Below are positions 5,579 to 5,780 of a stretch of DNA of 5,780 nucleotides, one piece after another. The stretch covers positions 1 to 5,780 of the forward strand of contig JADFLD010000152.1 in the NCBI GenBank assembly GCA_022564535.1. Direction: 5' to 3'. The first letter of the stretch is position 1; each line of letters begins with the position of its first letter. The notes under the pieces were generated by a model. That model was not told the DNA's origin. It saw only the letters and a program-made list of their open reading frames with translations, and made no database searches. Made by a program: the position numbers and the translations under genes. Origin of the DNA: Gemmatimonadota bacterium. Its GTDB lineage: Bacteria; Gemmatimonadota; Gemmatimonadetes; Longimicrobiales; UBA6960.

Positions 5579-5780
5579 GTGCCGCGAAAGAAGTTGACAG
5601 ACAGGTCACTCAGGAACCTGAGTACGGAGAAAACTCTTGAGGAATATTGGGACACGTCCTTCCCGGGCTCCTTCGGAGTCCGAGTGATGAAGAGTGGTCG
5701 GAAGACGTTCGTTCTGATGTACAGGGCAGGTGGCCGCAGGCGTAAGTTGAAGCTGGGAACCTACCCAGTTTTGAAGTTAG
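5579..5780 (+). CDS. Tyrosine-recombinase integrase, N-terminal arm-binding domain (3' end outside window)
   Basis: This is the start of a site-specific recombinase that would integrate and excise the element it lies on. The 67 visible codons begin MPRKKLTDRSLRNL and continue with YWDTSFPGSFGVRV (23-36), SGRKTFVLMYRAGGRRRKLKLG (39-60, endpoints of the segment) and TYPVLKL (61-67). This is the fold and motif order of the DUF4102-like N-terminal arm-DNA-binding domain of phage/island integrases (WD..LPGFGLRV, SGRKTF, RRLTLG.YP). The catalytic Arg/His/Arg/Tyr domain lies beyond the right edge and cannot be checked. GTG at 5579 is preceded by AGGGGG at a usable distance; GTG at 5573 is also in frame but lies too close to the G-run. 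Arginine codons are often AGG, unlike most of the genes to the left, which fits foreign origin. The gene points away from the truncated glycosylase, with the repeat-rich leader between them. Confidence 0.85.
   Translation, partial: MPRKKLTDRSLRNLSTEKTLEEYWDTSFPGSFGVRVMKSGRKTFVLMYRAGGRRRKLKLGTYPVLKL

Larger units (their letters stand above)
5375..5780. mobile_element. One end of an integrative element inserted in the fpg-type gene
   Basis: Four observations support this. The glycosylase loses homology at about 5365-5374. A stop codon closes its frame at 5395-5393. Composition changes to more A/T-rich DNA with short repeats. An integrase gene then begins at 5579. The exact edge is not fixed: the shared core could lie anywhere from about 5345 to 5395. 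No tRNA is present, so this is insertion into a protein gene rather than the common tRNA target. The rest of the element and its other end lie outside the window. Confidence 0.6.

Overview
The window reads as high-GC bacterial DNA: C/G-ending codons, several GTG/TTG starts, and genes packed with overlapping ends. The taxon is not resolved. A soil or marine phylum such as Gemmatimonadota or Acidobacteriota would fit, but that is an inference from general style only. The last ~390 bases at the right end look visibly more A/T-rich and repeat-rich, and they belong to an inserted element.

Layout. Five genes lie on the minus strand and are read from right to left: a 5'-truncated Fpg/Nei-type DNA glycosylase (4778-5374), a PadR-family repressor (4107-4640), an ABC-type AAA ATPase (3198-4049), a reductive-dehalogenase (RdhA)-family iron-sulfur protein without an export signal (2014-3201), and an SLC12-like cation-chloride cotransporter (2021 leftward, running off the left edge). 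On the plus strand at the right edge is the first third or less of a tyrosine-recombinase integrase (5579 onward), running off the right edge.

How the genes may work together. PadR, ATPase, RdhA-like protein and transporter look like one operon. PadR and the ATPase are 57 bases apart with no obvious terminator, the ATPase and RdhA genes overlap by 4 bases, and the RdhA and transporter genes overlap by 8 bases. The only good promoter seen is ahead of padR, and its -10 box lies inside a perfect 12-base palindrome, as expected for autorepression by PadR. The RdhA-like protein keeps both [4Fe-4S] motifs and has Tyr/Asn/Arg residues at the same spacing as the PceA active site. The transporter keeps the Cl-, K+ and Na+ site motifs of the NKCC family. 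Together they suggest a cytosolic dehalogenation unit coupled to halide (or substrate) transport under a ligand-responsive repressor. That functional link is inference.

Right end. The Fpg homologue lacks its whole N-terminal catalytic domain. Its reading frame stops being Fpg-like just where the A/T-richer, repeat-rich integrase flank begins. The simplest reading is that an integrative element inserted into the glycosylase gene. The 180-base integrase leader holds a 15-base direct repeat at 31-base pitch and two motif families, each with two direct copies 11 bases apart plus one inverted copy, which is plausible recombinase/excisionase arm-site architecture.
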